Assembly: GCA_963827935.1 (NCBI GenBank)
Contig: CAWHCN010000004.1
Coordinates: 1,612,001-1,676,000, forward strand
Reading direction: 5' to 3'
Length of the DNA: 64,000 nt
DNA from: DATFNV01 sp963827935
GTDB taxonomy: Bacteria > Planctomycetota > Planctomycetia > Gemmatales > Gemmataceae
Part shown: piece by piece, positions 61,701 through 64,000 of the stretch
How the letters are laid out: each line of letters starts with the position of its first letter
How positions within the stretch are numbered: position 1 is the stretch's first letter
The notes under the pieces: model-generated
Seen by the model: only the letters and a program-made list of their open reading frames with translations
The model's database searches: none
Told to the model about the DNA's origin: nothing
Made by a program: the position numbers and the translations under genes

Positions 61701-62174
61701 ATGCTCAAGAAACGCGGCTTCGTGGACGAGAGGCGTATCGCCGTCACCGGCTGGTCCTACGGCGGCTACATGACGACCTGGCTGATCGGCCATTATCAGG
61801 TGTGGAAAACCGCCATCGCCGGCGCCGCCGTCACCGACCTGGTCGATCAGTACAACCTGAGCGACGGCAACGTCGCCCGCCGCTTCAGTTATGGCGGCTC
61901 CCCCTGGGACGGCGAGTCCGGCGACCGCCTCCGCGACCAGTCGCCCTTGACCTATGCCCGCAACGTGAAGACGCCGACCCTGATCCTGGCAACCACCGGC
62001 GACCCGCGTGTGGTAGTGACACAGTCGTACAAGTTCTATCATGCCCTGAAAGACAACGGCGTGCCGGTGAAGTTCGTGGCTTACCCGGTGGGCGGCCACT
62101 TCCCGGCGGACCCGGCGCGACAGAAGGACGTGTATCGGCGCTGGCTGGCGTGGCTGGATGAGCAGATGAAGTAG
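58711..62174 (+). CDS. Fused M28 metallopeptidase and S9 prolyl-oligopeptidase-type serine peptidase, one frame break
   Basis: Starts with a signal peptide (LLSVLPLLLLPALVFA). Residues about 25-510: M28 family with PA-like insert; VVVVGAHLDSWDLGQGATD (His, Asp ligands), ILFTGEEQGLLGSKAYVEK (catalytic Glu and ligand), ACLVDDTGTG, IGGSDHNSFDRAGVP and RLSHHSQADTLD (His). A Pro/Lys linker (RDKPEAKPGTKPTPIAEKK) leads to a TolB-like propeller (SDPQLSPDGRSVVIVVSR, QPRWSPDGDRLAFLAHSG). After a frame change near 61220 the S9 catalytic domain follows: LALLIHGGPASASVERFGT, IAVTGWSYGGYMTTWLIGH (Ser), ATTGDPRVVVTQSY (Asp), VGGHFPADPARQ (His). About 1,154 residues; an exported two-enzyme peptidase. Confidence 0.88.
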
Positions 62175-62253
62175 CCGGTTAGCCCGACGCGCCAGCGAGG
62201 GGTTCGCTGGGCCGAGTGCATGTTCGGGTTCCTCGGCAACGGAAGTGGCGATC

Positions 62254-62829
62254 ATGCCTTCTCGCTCATTGATCCGGTGGGATGGAGAGCGCGCCGAAGC
62301 CCTGGATGAGATAGAGAACGCCCATGCCATGGTGGGCGGAACCGAGAGAGGGAGGCGTTATGCGACCCAGCAGATCAATTACGCGTATGCAGGTCTGCTT
62401 TCATCCCATTTCCAAGGATTCTGTCGGGACCTCCATTCCGAGTGCATCGATCACATCGTGGCGATCGTGCCGGTGCAACTTCAAGGATTTATGCGGGTGG
62501 AATTTATCTGGAACCGAAGCCTGGGCCGAGGGAATCCGCACCCTGGCGCCGTCGGCTCCGACTTCAATCGACTGGGAATCGATTTCTGGACGGCAGTAGA
62601 CGCGCTGGACGCGCGCAATAGGCGCCGGCGGGACTTGCTCCAAGCCCTGGTTGATTGGAGGAATGCGATAGCGCATCAGGATTTCGACGCGGTGGCGCCG
62701 GGGAGTATTCCGACGCTACATCTGGCCACGGTACGCGCCTGGCGCAGTGCCGTGAGCACGCTGGCTCGCTACTTCGACCTGGCGATGTACAATTACCTTG
62801 AAGCACTTCTGGGGAGCGCTCCCTGGTAA
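62254..62829 (+). CDS. HEPN-like protein
   Basis: Intact, about 191 residues from ATG 62254 (an in-frame GTG is at 62245). The product is all-helical: GERAEALDEIENAHAMVGG, TQQINYAYAGLLSSHFQGF, CRDLHSECIDHIVA, then DFWTAVDALDARNRRRRDL and LVDWRNAIAHQDFDAV. The WRNAIAH segment fits the R-x4-H motif of HEPN domains, as in RiboL-PSP-HEPN and related predicted RNases. Such proteins are common in toxin-antitoxin and phage-defence settings. The family call rests on this motif and helical pattern alone. Two small genes follow in the same direction. Confidence 0.5.
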   Translation: MPSRSLIRWDGERAEALDEIENAHAMVGGTERGRRYATQQINYAYAGLLSSHFQGFCRDLHSECIDHIVAIVPVQLQGFMRVEFIWNRSLGRGNPHPGAVGSDFNRLGIDFWTAVDALDARNRRRRDLLQALVDWRNAIAHQDFDAVAPGSIPTLHLATVRAWRSAVSTLARYFDLAMYNYLEALLGSAPW

Positions 62830-62850
62830 GGTCGTTCTGGAGATTCGATC

Positions 62851-63072
62851 ATGCCCGAACCTCGTTTCCGCAAGGGCGATTTCGTGAGATTTCGGCTCGG
62901 GATACGCTTTGTTCAGGGACAGATTAGGGAAGACCGCGGGCCGATTGGCGTCCAGGGCCGGCATCTCTACCTGGTGGAGTTCCCTGCCGACCATCCGTCA
63001 AGCGCTCGTTCCTTGGTCGAACTACCTGCTGACCAGCTTCAACCGGAGGGTGACTCGGTTACGATGGAATGA
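62851..63072 (+). CDS. Small SH3/Tudor-like unknown protein
   Basis: Intact, 73 residues, 21 bases after the HEPN-like gene. The sequence RFRKGDFVRFRLGIRFVQG and REDRGPIGVQGRHLYLVEF has alternating strands and a KGD start typical of a small beta-barrel. No family is assigned. Close spacing suggests co-transcription with the HEPN-like gene. Confidence 0.5.
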   Translation: MPEPRFRKGDFVRFRLGIRFVQGQIREDRGPIGVQGRHLYLVEFPADHPSSARSLVELPADQLQPEGDSVTME

Positions 63073-63146
63073 GCGTTCTCAGAGAAGCGGGCGGAGTGAG
63101 CGGCTGGATGAGAAGATGAAGTAGCGACACGCTGAGATATTCGACC

Positions 63147-63551
63147 ATGAAGCTCTTCGTTGACGATGTTGGGGAGTTTCACGATCCGAGCGAAGCGGAA
63201 ATCATCAGGGCCCTGAATGAGGCTCCAGACGAGATCGATAACATCATTGCGATTCTGAGCCGCGATGACCTTACGTACATCCAAACCACCGGCACGCGGG
63301 CGGAGGGGTTCATTCTGGAATACCAGGAGAACTCGACGGAAGAGCACTACGCCTCGCCGGAGCGTCTCACCTTGGAGCAGGTGAGCCGAGCCTTTGTTGC
63401 TTACGCTACCGGGGACCCATCCTGGCTGATGGCGTCCCGGTGGAAGAAGGTAAAATTCATAGGCCGGATGGGTCAGGCAACCCTGGTGCTTATAGCAATG
63501 GTCGTCGCTACGTGTCTCGTGTGGCTCTACTGGAAGCTGCGGGGATCGTAG
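63147..63551 (+). CDS. Unknown protein with C-terminal membrane anchor
   Basis: Intact, 134 residues. The N-terminal domain is FVDDVGEFHDPSEAEIIRA, DEIDNIIAILSRDDLTYIQ and GFILEYQENSTEEHYASPE, RLTLEQVSRAFVAYATGDP, a mixed alpha/beta fold resembling immunity-type proteins. The C-terminus is one membrane helix (ATLVLIAMVVATCLVWLYW) with a short basic tail. A weak ribosome-binding site precedes ATG 63147. Function unknown. Confidence 0.5.
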   Translation: MKLFVDDVGEFHDPSEAEIIRALNEAPDEIDNIIAILSRDDLTYIQTTGTRAEGFILEYQENSTEEHYASPERLTLEQVSRAFVAYATGDPSWLMASRWKKVKFIGRMGQATLVLIAMVVATCLVWLYWKLRGS

Positions 63552-63665
63552 GTGGCCGCGCAGGGCTTCGGACTGCCTAAGGCCCGGCCTCTGCGACCGC
63601 GGGATCCGGTACAGGTAACCGCCCGGGTAGCCTGGCGATCAGACTTTCGCTCCAGGAGTAACACC

Positions 63666-64000
63666 ATGTTCCAGAACAAGGCCGCCACGGTCCAGGAATA
63701 CCTCGACGCCCTGCCCGAGGACCGCCGCGCCGTCGTTGCCACGGTCCGGGAACTCATCCTCCGCCATCTGCCCAAAGGCTACAAGGAGGCAATGACCTTC
63801 GGCGTCATCAGCTACGTGATCCCGCTCGAGCGCTTTCCGAACACCTACAACAAGCAACCGCTCGGCTACATCGGCCTGGGGGCGCAGAAAAATCACTATG
63901 CCCTCTACCTGATGTGCGTCTACGGTGATCCGAAGCGGCAGGCATGGCTGAAGGACGAGTTCAAGAAGGCGGGCAAGAAGCTCGACATGGGCAAGGCCTG
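63666..64000 (+). CDS. DUF1801 protein (YdhG-like), truncated by window end
   Basis: ATG 63666 has CAGGAG upstream. MFQNKAATVQEYLDALPED, RRAVVATVRELILRHLPKG, YKEAMTFGVISYVIPLERF and GYIGLGAQKNHYALYLMCV are the usual blocks of DUF1801 (SufE/iron-sulfur-like fold) proteins. The frame is open to the last base, so 3' sequence is missing (about 30-40 residues by family length). Function unknown; homologues are small cytoplasmic proteins. Confidence 0.8.
   Translation, partial: MFQNKAATVQEYLDALPEDRRAVVATVRELILRHLPKGYKEAMTFGVISYVIPLERFPNTYNKQPLGYIGLGAQKNHYALYLMCVYGDPKRQAWLKDEFKKAGKKLDMGKA

Overview
The window is high-GC bacterial DNA that looks like a planctomycete, most likely of the Gemmata group (Gemmataceae). 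The indications are a Ser/Thr kinase fused to a WD40 array, a DUF1501 Tat-exported protein, many coiled-coil and Hsp70-like proteins, a small-protein family whose C-terminus reads HVRGCWAVDL, tandem short helix-turn-helix 'TGRT' repeats, a serine-recombinase/AAA-ATPase cassette of Gemmata type, and many GC-rich palindromes between and inside genes. The assignment rests on recognising families; no marker gene (rRNA, tRNA) is present.

Left part (about 1-27 kb) is accessory DNA and is heavily damaged: almost every gene can be followed only by switching reading frame every 100-400 bases, with a few in-frame stops. In order it holds a partial unknown gene, two overlapping small genes, a DUF72 gene next to a cut-off UPF0178 start (a probable junction), a receiver-like/coiled-coil gene, a TIR-domain effector-like protein, unknown membrane and small proteins, and then the main item: a six- or seven-gene, co-directional cluster at 7.5-19.2 kb encoding two unknown proteins (one of about 960 residues), a small helical protein, a coiled-coil protein, an Hsp70-like ATPase and a DUF1998-type superfamily 2 helicase of about 1,585 residues. 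The content resembles a defence operon but matches no named system that I can identify. After it come a small secreted protein, a GNAT acetyltransferase, an ImmA/IrrE-type metallopeptidase, and a mobile cassette (LPQWARW-type small protein, HTH protein, AAA ATPase, unknown protein, serine recombinase) ending near 26.9 kb.

Right part (about 27-64 kb) is chromosomal-looking and far better preserved, with roughly one frame break every 2-4 kb. It holds a BON-domain exported protein, a neutral-ceramidase-like protein, a zinc-ribbon rhomboid, a CYTH protein, adenylosuccinate lyase (purB), a GT87 membrane glycosyltransferase, a coiled-coil membrane protein, the kinase-WD40 protein, a VapBC pair flanked by a 205-bp duplication, DUF4058, DUF1501, NikR, an SGNH hydrolase, an enolase-superfamily enzyme, a lipoprotein, a second (large) Hsp70 with a 647-residue partner, a DUF433/DUF5615 toxin-antitoxin pair, a WalJ-like metallo-hydrolase, DoxX, a lone receiver, a Nudix-metallo-beta-lactamase fusion, a Uma2 protein, an M28-S9 double peptidase, a HEPN-like protein, and a DUF1801 protein cut by the window end.

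Two genes on the right (the kinase and the large Hsp70) change reading frame exactly where a REP-like palindrome lies inside them. Elsewhere the breaks are mostly single-base and some fall in homopolymers, and they hit even purB, so sequencing or assembly indels are a serious alternative to true decay. I list broken genes as single features spanning all fragments and say where the frame changes. I found no rRNA, tRNA or CRISPR array.
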